Shown: positions 11,024 through 22,888 of the stretch, piece after piece | How the letters are laid out: each line of letters begins with the position of its first letter | Numbering within the stretch: the stretch's first letter is position 1 | Assembly (NCBI GenBank): GCA_009869945.1 | Contig: WIXG01000474.1 | Coordinates: 1-51,901, forward strand | Direction of reading: 5' to 3' | DNA length: 51,901 nt | Origin: Mesaphorura yosii | Taxonomy: Eukaryota; Arthropoda; Collembola; Poduromorpha; Tullbergiidae | The notes under the pieces: generated by a model | Database searches by the model: none | What the model saw: only the letters and a program-made list of their open reading frames with translations | What the model was told of the DNA's origin: nothing | Position numbers and translations under genes: made by a program

Positions 11024-12277
11024 ATGGGTAAGTTCTACGTTGTAATTCCTCTTTTTGAACAGCATCTTTGAGTTAACTTGTCAATTATTGTGGTTGTTCC
11101 GGTCCTGTCTCCGCCAGATCCTTCTTCTGGTGCCGTCACTAGACAATCTCCTTACCCTCGCCAGCCGCCACCATACACTGCTGCTCCTATTGGATTTACT
11201 GGAGCTGCGACTGTCACGACTGCAAATCCGTATCCGATGGCTTCAGCACAAGATTATAATCCACCTTACAATCCGAATGCTCCGGCTGGACCAATTCAGC
11301 ACCAGCCTCAGATGTATTATCCTAATTATCCAGTTCAGCCCCAGGCACAGGCCGGATGCTACTACATCAATACAAATGCTGGAGCCCCAAACCCTGTACC
11401 TGCACCCGTGCCGATGTCATCCGGATACACCTTTACTCCGTCACCGACCGCCGCGTACGAGCCACCGAAGCCGAACGATCCTCATGTGTACGGAAATGAC
11501 ATTACAGACTCCCTGGAATTCAGCGAGAAATCCATCCGCCTGGCTTTCATCCGCAAAGTTTACATGCTGCTCAGCGTTCAGCTGATGGTCACTGCTGGTA
11601 TCATTGCCCTGTTCACATTCCACGATGGAGTGAAGGAGTTTGCAAAGGGGAACCTTGGCTTCTACGTGGGAGTCTACGTCGCATTCATCGTGCTCCTTCT
11701 GGTGCTGATTTGCCCCTGCTGCGGAAACATCAGTCGAAAGTCACCTGCGAACGTCATCTGCCTGGGAATCTTCACGGTTGCGACCGGCATGTTGCTTGGA
11801 GTGATCAGCGCCCAATTCAGGTACGAGTTCAGTTCGTTCCAAACTATGCGGAGGAAATCAATGCTAAATGATAACCATTCATTTGCTCATTCATTCCATT
11901 TCAGCGTCGACGTCGTCGTGCTCGCAGTCGGTTCGACCGTTCTCATCTGCGTGGGCCTGACCATCTTTGCCTTCCAGACCAAATGGGACTTCACACGCCT
12001 GAACGGCACTCTCTTCGTCATTCTTCTGGTCTTTACCATCTTCGGCTTCTTTCTTGGCTTCCTCCGAGCGCATTATCCCTTGGCCCGCATGATTTACGCT
12101 GGGATCGGCGTCCTCCTGTTCTCTATTTACCTCGTCCACGACACTCAGCTCATGATGGGTGGCAAGCACAAGTACGCGCTGTCACCGGAAGAGTACATTT
12201 TCGCGACCCTCAACATTTACTTGGACGTTATCCTGATTTTCTTGTACATCCTCCAATTTTTCGGAAGTGATAATTAA
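11024..12277 (+). CDS. Lifeguard/TMBIM Bax-inhibitor-1 family protein
   Basis: Exons 11024..11027 (ATG plus one base), 11118..11820 and 11905..12277; 359 residues. The 4-nt first exon gives Met-Asp-Pro-Ser-Ser and phase is kept. Residues 1-130 are Pro/Tyr-rich cytosolic sequence (QPPPYTAAPIGF), typical of Lifeguard proteins. Seven membrane spans follow. Family landmarks are IRLAFIRKVYMLLSVQLMVT at the first span, the CPCCG loop, TIFAFQTKWDFT, and the acidic C-terminal end LSPEEYIFATLNIYLDVI. The family acts in ER/Golgi membranes on calcium leak and cell-death control. The second intron (84 bp) is in frame without stops. A diverged paralogue follows 520 bp downstream on the same strand. Confidence 0.92.
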
Positions 12278-12797
12278 AATTAACTACGCAATTGTTATAA
12301 TTAGCGAAGCTGATATAAAGGAGGATTAGTTAAGACTGTTGATGTGGCGTGACCAGCTTTTGTTTCAATTAATAAATATTGTGAGTTTGGCTTCGTAGCA
12401 AGAACGTTCGCAGTTCGTAGCGGTGTTTAATTTCAGACAGACTCAAATATAAATCAATCAATCAATTTGTGACGTACTGACCGATAAAGGTCGGCTTTTT
12501 TCAGCCCAAGCTTTTGGATTACAAAACCAACTGATAACAGCGTTGATTACAATAACAATCCTTGATTGCGACAGACGACTTTGGATATAATTACTTATGT
12601 CAATTGAGGAAAGTTGTGAATTTCGTTGTACAAACGACCTCATCCGTTTAACACAAAATCAGATGAGCTTCTGTACATTCAATTCATTAATTCGCAATTC
12701 ACATTCAGAGTACCAACACCTACACGCTATTCTTGTCAGGAAAATTACTAAACTTGGAAGTTGCGCGCTGCATTGAGGACTGAGCTTTCAACGAAAG

Positions 12798-13894
12798 ATG
12801 GGAAAGTTTCCTGCCAATGGTGGCTTCGAGGAAGAAGATGACGTCGGTGAAAAAGCTTCGTATTCTGGACCACCCCCACCATACACTGCAGCTCCTCAGA
12901 TGACTCAAATCCCAGCAGCACCTCCGCAGCAGCGACAGCGAAGTCCACCATACTATCTTCTTTCGTATCCTGATCTCAAGTTTTACTTTAACACGGGGGC
13001 CGGAGGCCAAACCGCCAAACCTCCAAAGATCGCGTACAACGCCTGCGCTTACGCAAAGACGAAATTGAAACAGCCACAAGACGCATGCACAATTCAGCTT
13101 CACGAAGAACGAATCACAGCCTATCTGGAACTCAGCGACAAGTCCACCCACCTGGCTTCCCTTCACAGAGCATACGCTCTGATTAGCATTCAGCTGCTTA
13201 TCACTGCTGGCGTCGTAGCGTTGTTCATTACTCAGGAAGGATTGAAGAATTTCATTCAACGGCACGCCCTGCACGTGCACCTCACTTTTTTGGCAACGCT
13301 CGTGGTTGTGCTTTGCCCGTGCTGCGGGTACGGAAGTCGAAGCCCGACGGCGAACTCGGTCTGCCTAGGCGCCTTGGCACTCGCGGCAGGTTTGGCGTTT
13401 GCGGAGATCAGCAGTGGATTCAGGTAAGAACAAATTTCGTGCCCGTGCCCAATTAATTATCATGAATTTCTCCCAAACAATTCATTTTGAATCTTCCCAC
13501 CAGAATCGATGACGTCGAATTCTCGGCCGGCATGGCTATCGTGATCTTTGTCGGCCTGACCATCTACGCATCCCATTCCAGACTGGACTTTGATCGCCTG
13601 AGCCGTATCCTTTACGTGATTTGGGTGGTCTCGGTGATTTCTCTTTTCGTGGTCGAACTTTTTCGTGGACAGCTTTCCATCAATCCGAAGGTGGCATACC
13701 GAATTTTCGTCGGGATTACCGTCCTTATCTTTTCCTGCTGGCTCGTCTGCCATACACAGCTGATTCTGGGCAGCAGGCGGGCACATCAGGCGCAATCGCC
13801 GAGCCCCGAACACTACAATCCGACGACAATCTACCTGGACGTCATATTCATGTGGTTGAATTTGCTCTTCTTTGCTGATAGTTTTGCCCATTAA
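12798..13894 (+). CDS. Diverged Lifeguard/TMBIM paralogue
   Basis: Two exons, 12798..13423 and 13504..13894; 338 residues. The intron lies at the same place as in the upstream copy, just after the SSGF/SAQF position. The N-terminus keeps GPPPPYTAAP, and the CPCCG loop is conserved. But the FIRKVY core of the first span has become LASLHRAYALISIQ, and the C-terminal EEYIFATLNIYLD is now EHYNPTTIYLDVI. The order of hydrophobic spans is that of the family. Tandem duplication followed by fast divergence is the simplest origin. It may have a specialised role; it does not look dead, because the frame is open and splice sites are intact. Confidence 0.88.
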
Positions 13895-14451
13895 ATGACG
13901 GTGCGACTTTAAAAGTTAATGATCACATTTCTTTACTAAGTGTGGTTAATTATGACCTAATTACCTAATTTGGTTTGGTTTTCCTTCGATTAAAAAATCC
14001 GAGCTTGGAAAATCCATCGGAGCACGTGTTGGTTAAATTCCTTTGCGAAATGTCAAAATAACCCAAATGGCTGTACGCTAAACTGGTTTATCGGTACTGA
14101 TAACCTTTAGCGAAGGGGTTTCGTGATATTTTCCACGTTTAGGTCACAATTCGCCGTGACCTTTCCTCCTTGAATTCACAGACATGAAGACTCCAAGCGC
14201 TTATCTCCTGCTGCTTCTGCTCTCGCACATGTAAACTGTAAACATGATGAGCTCATTTCAGTCAATTTGTGAATGTAAGGCATTCTCAGAGCTGATTTTC
14301 AGTTTTTGCTCAGCAGATCAGTGAGATCAGCACAGCACGGATTATGTCGCGTTGGTCCTCCTTTAGTCTTTAGTCTTCAGGGCCGAATGCCGAAGAAAGT
14401 GCGAAATAGCAGGATTTTTTTTACTTCATATCGTAAAAATTCGGTGATAGC
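13895..14451. other. Intergenic, one orphan signal-peptide-like exon
   Basis: At 14184-14233 an ATG opens MKTPSAYLLLLLLSH, a good signal-peptide core, then meets ATG TAA. The same bases offer a GTAAAC donor at 14231. It may be an alternative first exon of the Ig gene that starts at 14452, or a relic. Nothing else is seen. Confidence 0.35.
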
Positions 14452-17400
14452 ATGAATTCTTTATGCGTATTTGCGACCTTCGTGCTGTTACTTCCAATCG
14501 CTGCGGTCCACGCGCTTGTCCTCAGCCCCAGCGCTTGTGTTTCTTACGCCTATGCCTCCTGGAGGAAGACGATCACCCACGCGAGTGATTCTGGCAGTGG
14601 TAGCAATAAGAACACTGTGATCTATCCAACCATGTTCAACGTAAGCGAGGCTGGTGATGGTGATGGAGGTTGGGAGTGGATTTCTGCAGCGTCTGAGCGC
14701 CCACCAGCGTCTGCCACACAGGAACAGGAACAGGATTCGCTATCGCTGATACACATTAACACAATCGAATTCCAGTGTCATGCGCCCTATCCGATTGAGT
14801 GGATCTACGAAGGAGATGGTGTAAGCAGAATTAACGAATTAAGAGTAAGAACTTAACTATAATGCGAGTTTGATCTTGATTCTTGGCTACTTACCAGTGG
14901 TCCGAGGAGAACGAAGCCATTCTCCGCCAAAGTCAGGCGCTGGAGGAGGTCAGAGTCCAGAATTCGCGTAGCAGGAGCCGGAATGACAACGGGGAACAAC
15001 TACGAGTGCGTCGACCTCAAAGCGAAGATGAGTCTCTACAGTCTCCAGAAGATGATTCGAGAGCTGACCACTTTACTTCACGAATCACTGGCTTGAAATT
15101 GTACGAGCTGATCAGTGGCGAGTACAAATGCAGGAGTATCGCGTTTCCTGAGGTGTTTGTCAGCTTGAATGTCTTTGTGCCCAGTAAGTCCGATTCTGAT
15201 TCTGACAATTATAATTGTTTAATTATAAATTAGCTTCAAGCCCAGTCTCACTTGCAGTTGCGAATTCCGCTTGAATTTATACATTTCTCGAATCATTGCG
15301 AACTATTTCCTTAGCTTGAAAAGACTGGAAATCAGAAAGACCCAATTTTAACGCTGTTTCAGATAACACCGTCCTCGACGATGACGATTCCAGTCCCGCA
15401 GTGATCCCATCACGAACCTTCCTCCTGGAGTCCAGTCAAACGATTTGGTTTAACGAGAAAGACGCCCAGGTGCGGATTCCTTGCAGCGTCTCGGATCCTA
15501 AGGCGGTTGTGACACTCCACGAATTGGTAAGAAGTAGTCAAGCTAGTGCAATACTAAAAAATTCAACCGAACCTTTGCATTTGCATCGGGCACCTAAAAA
15601 ATTAATTTTCCCATTTTGTTGAAATAGTATGACGATGGATCCGACAGCGGAATTCGTGTGGAACTCCCGTTCGACCCTCGCAAAGGATTCTTCGTGCCCT
15701 CAAGCCACATTTCATGGAAACGTTACAAGTGTTCAGTAAAGGACCGAAAAAAGAGTCTGGAAGTATTTCTGTTCCGGGAAAGTGGTAAGAAGAAGAATAT
15801 TTGCTGTCCTTATTCTTTCTTCCTTCTAGAGACGTCCAAATTCATTATTCTATGCCGTACAGCATCCAAGACACCGTATTTTAGCGTTGCCCCAAAGGAC
15901 ACGATCGTTCTCCTCAAACCCAATCAAACTCAGACGTTCCGATGTGAGGGTTATCGGCCGATTTCGATCGAAACGTCGATGGCGGACGGAAGTGGCAGTG
16001 GAGGGTCGTCTTCGTCATGTGGCATGGGAACAGTGCGAACGCGTTACTCGTTCCATCCTCAGAACCATTACCCGTACAGGGCAATGGTGGTGGTGAACGT
16101 GACACCGACACGAGACAGCGGCAATCCAGGAGCGGCGGCTGCGGCGTTCATGGACATTGTGTGCAGGACAGAAGATGGCCAGCAAGCTCTGCATACGTGG
16201 GAAGTCATCAGACACGGTGAGCCAAGAATAAGACGACCACGGCCATCGCCAAGTTCTTAAAACTCTCTTAATTCACACTTGGCACAAGCAAAGTTCTCAT
16301 TTCTTATTCTTGACTCCAGATTCGACGGCTGCTCAGACTTGGACTGGTCTCCAACTAAAATTCGACCAGTCTCGCCAGCGAATTGAGTGCTCTTCCGGTT
16401 CGGGGCGGAAACCAAACCTGCGAGTCATTCAATGCGGGTCGCCCATCGAGTGCCGAATGCGGAGGCAATATCATTTGAAGCTCCACACTTTAGAAATTGA
16501 TGGTGTCACCGGCTCCAGCTCAAATGATCACTGCTTAACTGTCTCATTCCCAGACGACCGTATAACCGAAGGTTTGCTCACGTGCGACGCAGGCACGCAG
16601 TCGAAAGAGAATTACTTCATTTACAACGGATACACGAAATCAGGAGCCCTTCATGCGACCGACCAGGAATGGGTGGTAAATTTGAATTCCACCACCGTGA
16701 TTGGCCTGAACGCATTGCGGGAGCAAACGAGGACGCGGACGGTAGAAGCCACAAGCGACGACGGTGACGAGTCGTACACGTACACGCTTCCACTTGGCGA
16801 GATTTACTTCGGCGGTCAGGCGAGCTTTAAGTGCGCCGTGCCACGACAAGTCTTCGCGACGGATGACGAGTCTGTGATTTGGGGTTTCAAGCACAGGAAC
16901 GGAACAACGCGTCAGATTGATGTGGGTCATGGCGCTCGCGGTGTGGATGCTCTACTGGAATTTGACGACTTGAATATCGAGGCGGTGACGTGCAGAGCAC
17001 CGCTGCTGCATTCATTCGACTGGGTCACGCTTGAGATGCCCGTGGAGGTACGACCTGCCGCGGCTAAAGTGGCGCCAGCCCTTGAATTCCGGCATAGCAA
17101 GAACGCAGTCGTCACCGCTGCTGATGCTGAAGAGGACAATCGGAGTCTTGTGCTTAGCATGACGCCTGCGACGGCGGGGCAGAGGCAAGGCGTGGGCGGT
17201 GGCTTGAGTGAAGTCCGTCTGGAGCTGCTTTGCCAGGCCGGGTATCCTGTGGAATGGGTGTACCAGGCGGGAGAAGGCAGTCCGGTCTTTATTCAGACCG
17301 CTACACTCCGTGACATGGACAACTTCACAGCCACGCTGGTGCTGGGCGCCCAGGAGCAAAACAGCGGGCGATACGAATGCAGACGAATCAACGACCACTC

Positions 17401-19119
17401 GCAGTCGGCGTTCTACGACGTATACGTGCCTGGGCTGAGTTTATTCCTGACACCTGCGACTACGGGAGAACTCGAATTCGAATTTCACGGGGCAGAGAAC
17501 GCGACCGTGGACGCGACGTGGGCGTGGTTTCGAATTCCGTGTGCCGTCTCAAACCCCAGCGCTTCAGTAAAGTTAATGGCGCTTAACCGTGAGAAAAACG
17601 CATGGACTTTCGTGGCCAGCAGTAAACAAGCACCTGCGCCGAACGTGGCAGTGGGCAGCCCCGTTTCAGGTTCGACTTCGACGGCATCGGACTCCTTTTC
17701 GCCATTGTTGGGATTCAACGTATCATCAAAAACCGTTGAATCGACGGCGCCCACGCCCAGCCAAAGTCAAGAAGAACCCGTGTTCAAATGCATGAGTATT
17801 GACGGGCGACGGAGTTCGGCCAATTTCACGCGTGTTCAAGGAAGACGCGATGACAATGACAGCTCCTCGCCCTCGAGCCTAATCAGCGCCAGCCCCAGCA
17901 GCCATTTCGTACGAGCCAATGCAATCGCAAGCCAAGCAACCGAGCAGCATTTGCATTTCGAATGCAAAAGCAGCGCCGAGATCAAAATTCGTTTTCCGGG
18001 GATGTCGGGCAGAAATTTCTCCGCATACAATGTCACGCACGTGCACGACCCCGCCAGCTCGACGTACACTGCAGGCTTCACGCTTACGCTTGGCGGGCCG
18101 GGCGGCCTTGCGGCGGAAAATTACACACATATTCAATGCGTAGAGAAGAAGACGGATAAACTACTTTATTACTGGGAGTACACGATCTACAACTACAGTA
18201 AGTATTTATTACATTTGAGGAGTAGTTTATTTAATATTTTAATTGTCAAGCCCGTAAATACGTTGGTCATACATTTTAGACCCAAATTTAATTACGTCGT
18301 TTGAGTACGTCGCGGAAAACCGCTCCTACGAATGTTGTGCTCGGGACGGGGTGTCTGCCACCGCGGCGGAGCTCGTTTTTTTGCCTTGCGCGACGGTGAC
18401 GGAGTGCAGGACACAAAGAGCTTGTTTGGCACGGCCGGAGTGCCACAATCGACGCGCGCGTTGGGCGGCAACGACGTCAGGAGGAGCTTGTGCATCCATT
18501 CAAGTAACGAATACGAGTACAAGTGAGCCTGCTCCTGTTTCTGGCGTCCTGCACTGCGCCGTCGACGGATTTGTGTCCCGTCAGTCAAAATCGTACGTTT
18601 TTTACACGGATGGTCTTAACTACGAAGGTACCCTTTAAAATTAACACAAAATTACAAAATAATCTTCACTAAGCTTAATTTAACATTTTCTTGCACTGTA
18701 CGGGCACGGCAGTGCACACAGATAAATGGGCCCTGGAACTTGGCGACGGGATTCCTACTTCAGCCATACTGAAAATTAAACTTGGCAGTGGCAGTGTGAA
18801 TCGGATTGAATGCTACGCGTCTAAAATGTTCTTCGCCGACGGGCTCCGTTTTGGCTTGGAGTACGGCAACGGGTCTCTCGTTTATCAGAAGCCGGATGAA
18901 CGACTTACGCCAACGCCAGAGCCACAGCCGCGAAATTTTGAATACAGCGCGTCGTTGACTTTACAAACTCTGCCTGGGCCTGATTCTAATTTAGCATTAG
19001 CATTAGCGACAACTGGCTTACAAAAGGTCTACTGCTTTGCCTCAGACTGGAAATCTAGCCAGTGGCGGAATACGTCGATTTCGATTTCGGAAGGGGGACA
19101 AAAACAAAAACACAACTGA
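14452..19119 (+). CDS. Secreted PDGFR/VEGFR-ectodomain-like Ig protein
   Basis: Eight exons: 14452..14820, 14898..15183, 15363..15526, 15628..15784, 15863..16216, 16320..18197, 18280..18627, 18713..19119; 1320 residues. A signal peptide (MNSLCVFATFVLLLPIAAVHA) is followed by two copies of one four-domain module. In module 1, D1 is an Ig domain (PYPIEWIYEGDG to SGEYKCRSI). D2 (RIPCSVSDPKAVVTLHEL, then DPRKGFFVPSSHISWKRYKC) has the spacing of the second Ig domain of PDGF/VEGF receptors. Module 2 (about 740-1320) repeats D1 (CQAGYPVEWVYQAGEG, SGRYECRR) and D2 (FRIPCAVSNPSASVKL). D3 and D4 are Cys-containing, weak Ig-like domains. There is no transmembrane span and no kinase, so the product should be secreted. 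Binding a PVF-like growth factor is inference. Confidence 0.75.
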
Positions 19120-19296
19120 ATTAATTACTTTTGGTTAATTATAAACGAACAAGGAACAATCACGTCATACTAACAAAAATGCTTTAATGCAAGTTCTTTA
19201 CGCAAAGTATTTCTTAATAGAAAGTAGTCAATGAATGAGTACGAATACAGATAAGACGTGATGCTTTTATGCTTAATATTTCGAATCCTGCTTAAA

Positions 19297-22101
19297 TTAT
19301 GTTTGGATCATCAAGAAGGCCAGTTTGGCCTCCTGGTTCGTCCGGTTTTCAATGAGATGAGGTGCTCGACTTCCCATCAGAATACAACCGCCAGCTTGAA
19401 GCGGAATCGGTGTCAGTGTCTGCGTGCCTTCCGTGTTTGTGGTGAATTGGTTCGCCTTGATGACCACGCTGCCTTGAATGCAAGTGTACATCTGAAAAAC
19501 GGCAATAAAAAGAGTTAAAAGGGCAGTTGGCAATTAGTTCTAGAACGCTTGCATGCAGCAGCAGGAGAAAATGTCAATAAACTTACGATTTGACCAGTTT
19601 CTTCACTTTCTTCATAGGGTCGTATCGTTTTTGGCTCCATCACTATGTATCCAATCATATGACGGTTAAATTCTGGCGTGCCAGGGCCGTTGCAGGGATT
19701 AAAGATACACATGCGCACGTTTGGGTAGACGAGGTCCCACCCATCTTCTCGTACATCTCGCAGTGATGTTGTATAAATGTGGGAATTCCGGGCCTCGCTC
19801 ACGGACAGCATCATTTCCTCGCTTTGGAGCTCAGAATTGGCCAGGTTTCTGAATGCGGGAAGATCTTCGTCCACCTGCGCGTACACGACGTCTTCATCAA
19901 TTCGTTCGTCGACCAATAGTCGGTTGGCTAAAAGAAAATAGTAGAATATCGAATATGAGTTATTGGACTTTATAACTTTGCACCACCGACCGAGTTAGGA
20001 TTTTACCTCCGCCGTTTTCATGAAGTTCAGTCCCGTGAAGTGATGGAACCGGGCTCTGGCTCCGTTCTCGTCCGTAGTGGTTGAAGTCCCGAACCCTCGT
20101 CGCAAAAGAGGAGCCGTTCATTGTGAAGTAGCCGTTCGAGGTTGCCTCCCTGAATTGCCAATTAGGTTCTGGGTCCGTCTGAGTGCTCTTGTATTTGCCA
20201 ACTGGCATGTCCGCTATGCACGGCGCGTCCCTGGTGGTTGTCCTTACAATTGGATCCACTCCTCGATCCCGATACTTGAGCTGTACTGTATTCGTTCCTT
20301 CGTCCATGGTGACCACACGGTCAGTTTCTGTTCCCTTGTCTGTGGATTCTAATCGGGGTTCAGTCGCACAAGCCTGATGGTTCACTTCGATGTGAGTCTG
20401 AGTTTCCTGTGATCTTTGCTCTTTGATTTCTGGCAATGGCAACTGAGCCGCAGTCTCCTCGATTGTGCTCACTGTGCTGGCAAGTGCCGGTAGCGGTAGC
20501 TCTTTAGCCAGACCCACTTCAACCACATTCTTATCTCTTTCGACTTCGGCTATTTCGTTGATACACCCAGGAAACTTCGTCATTTTTGTTATTGTTTTCT
20601 TTGTCACATTCACAAATTTCTCGGGTGACTTTCTTTGCATCTGCATTTTATTGATCTTATTCAGTGCTTCCGCTTCGGAGGTTGACCGATTCATTTTCTC
20701 CTTTTCTTTGCCGGTCTCGATTTTCCTTAATTTTGTGTTACGAGACTTTACTTCAGTGCTTCGTGGCCGCGGTATCGCAAAGTCTGTCTTATTTTCTAAT
20801 GCCACTGACGCTGACTTCGTTGGGCTCTTCGTCTTCACCTCCACCCGCTTCTTGTTTTTCTCGATTGCTGCTAATGCACTTGCTGAAGTTGAAGGTGCAT
20901 TGCTTGTGGGTACGACGACTGGTTCACCGTCATAGTCGTAATTTTCGTCAACTTCATCAATCAAGTCGACCACCAACGGCTCTTCGTCATCATCAAACTC
21001 ATTTCTTGTTGATTTTTCTTTAATTTGTTTGCCGAAGGCGCCGAAAAGTACTTTCTTAACCATCTTAGTTTTTGTATGGGTTGTGCTGGTCGTGGTTGTC
21101 TCAACCTGCTTCTTGGATTTGTCAATTTCATTTTCCTGAGGCAAAAGGGTCTGCGGTTTCTGTGGCACTTGAGTGTATCGCTTAACTGGAGTCGGAGTAG
21201 GAGCAGTTGTTGAGGCTTTGCTGATAAAATTCAAGCTTAGGTTTAGTACAGAATTCTTCGGCTTCCAACTGAATGGCTCCTTGAAAATGGAGCGGAATCT
21301 GACATCATCCTCGTCCTCACTGGAATCAACGGAGTCCACGATCGAAGGCATTATACTACTGGAATCATTTCTCGTTCTTCCGCTCAAATCGTACTTCCTC
21401 TTCTTGTTCTCAATGTCCTCGTTTCCACCGATTTTCCTTTTGCGCCTGGAACCTGAGCCTTTTGAGATACTCGCAAATGACGCTCTTTTCCAAAACGAAC
21501 CAGTGGCGGCGCCGGCAGAGGTGGTAGCTGGGCGAACGTTCACGTTGGATATGGATGCGGAAGTTGAAGGTAGTGGGAATGCTAGCCTCTGCTTTGCTTG
21601 TGGTAACTCCTGAATTTTTCTCTTCGGTTTGGGCCTGGGCCTTGGCTTTCGAGGCCCGTTATCCTGAACCAGTTCATCTTCGCTTCCGCTTGTAAAAACG
21701 AATAATGCTGGAGACGGTTCATCCTGCGCCTGTGGAACTCGTGAATGAACTTTCTGGATCGGCCCAGGAGTAACAAGTGTGTTTCGAGGTTTTGAAGCCG
21801 GTCGTGCTGGTGCTAGTGATCTAATGAGGTGATGTTTCGTAGATTGAATCGGAGTTGTGTTCTTCGACAATTCACGTAACGATTTTGAAGTCGACGACAA
21901 TGGTCTTGGCCCTCTCGGCCTCGGAGTGTCCATGCGTTGTGGTTTGTGAACGTGTGCACTTACGTGCATAGTAAAAGGTAGTTGGCTTGCTTTATGATTT
22001 CGCATGGAGTTTGACATGTCTTGCCCTTGCGTGGAACTGGAGTTGCCTTCACTGTTATTTTCGTCACGATGAGTCCTCAACGGCCGTTTCTTGAGACCCA
22101 T
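19297..22101 (-). CDS. CENP-C/Mif2-like protein with C-terminal cupin
   Basis: Minus-strand exons 22101..20007, 19927..19587 and 19491..19297; 876 residues. The acceptor at 22127 implies a 5' UTR exon further upstream. Residues 1-690 are basic, Ser/Thr/Pro rich and disordered, with Lys/Arg clusters (SRRKRKIGG, KKRKYDL) and acidic runs (DSVDSSEDEDDVRF), fitting a nuclear chromatin protein. The last about 100 residues form a small cupin-like beta fold: GYIVMEPKTIRPYEESEETG, IQGSVVIK, LQAGGCILMGSRAPHLIENR and NQEAKLAFLMI. That arrangement matches the dimerising cupin of CENP-C, and the length fits. However, I cannot find the CENP-C signature motif that binds CENP-A nucleosomes. It may be a divergent CENP-C or another cupin protein. 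Confidence 0.55.
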
Positions 22102-22888
22102 TCTTATGCCTGTCACTGCTGTCACCCTGAAGACGAAGGAAATGCAAAGATCAAGATCAGGCAATAAAGTGAATCGAAGCAGTCAGTCCAGACATTGTGA
22201 CTTGTGATCGAAAAGCAATTTGTTGAAACTTTCGCTTTACCTTTTAACTGTTACTTCAATACTACAGATTACTGATTCACTGATCTGACTGTCAAATTGT
22301 GAAGGAAGCCGGTTCGAGGTTCAAGTTCGGTGATTGGCGACTTTGCTGGCCCAATAACTCACTTATTCACTGCTGTATCACTGGAATGAAGGTACCACTA
22401 TTAAAATTAACTTATTAATTTACAAAAGCAAAAAAGCTAGGATTAGTGTCCAAGTCCAGTCAAGTCTAGTTCTAAACATTTGCCGTTGACTTACCGTTCC
22501 GTTGCTGCGTTTTGTTTGGATGCCTGTTTCGCACCCAAATCAAAATCAAGGACTCCACTGTAAACAGCAAGCATAAATCCCAATGCCGTTTATTCCTTCA
22601 CTTTACAGCAAAACAATAAAACCAAAAGTATGTCAGTTGACTCAGCGATTGGACTGACTGGATGCATTGAGAATTGAAGATTCGAGAAGGTCAACTAACA
22701 AATTGCAATTCTTTCTTACGGTAAGTGCCGAGTTGAGGTGTGCTTTGTACAAGACGTATCGTCGTTACTTGAAGACACGTTTCTTGGCAAGCCAAAGCCA
22801 AGATTTCTTGTGATACGCTGTTGAGTTGACTTTAATTAAGTCTCAACCATCTATCAGCTGGTAATCAGTCGAAGTGATCCGCCAAGCC
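22102..22888. promoter_or_regulatory. Shared head-to-head promoter region
   Basis: The cupin gene (minus) and the HACD3-like gene (plus) diverge from this 0.79-kb gap. It also holds the 5' UTR of the minus gene, whose acceptor is at 22127. No TATA box stands out on either side, which is usual for housekeeping bidirectional promoters. No further motif is claimed. Confidence 0.45.

Noticed and set aside
15785..15829. Very short 45-bp intron model ending at TCTAG
   Set aside because: The acceptor at 15862 gives a 78-bp intron of normal size and joins D2 to D3 more cleanly; both keep frame.
20465..21613. Several Ser/Leu-rich forward frames
   Set aside because: They are antisense to the long disordered exon of the cupin protein; the composition comes from its Ser/Lys codons.
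22300..22330. GGTTCGAGGTTCAAG resembling a tRNA B box
   Set aside because: No matching A box or cloverleaf stems could be drawn on either strand.
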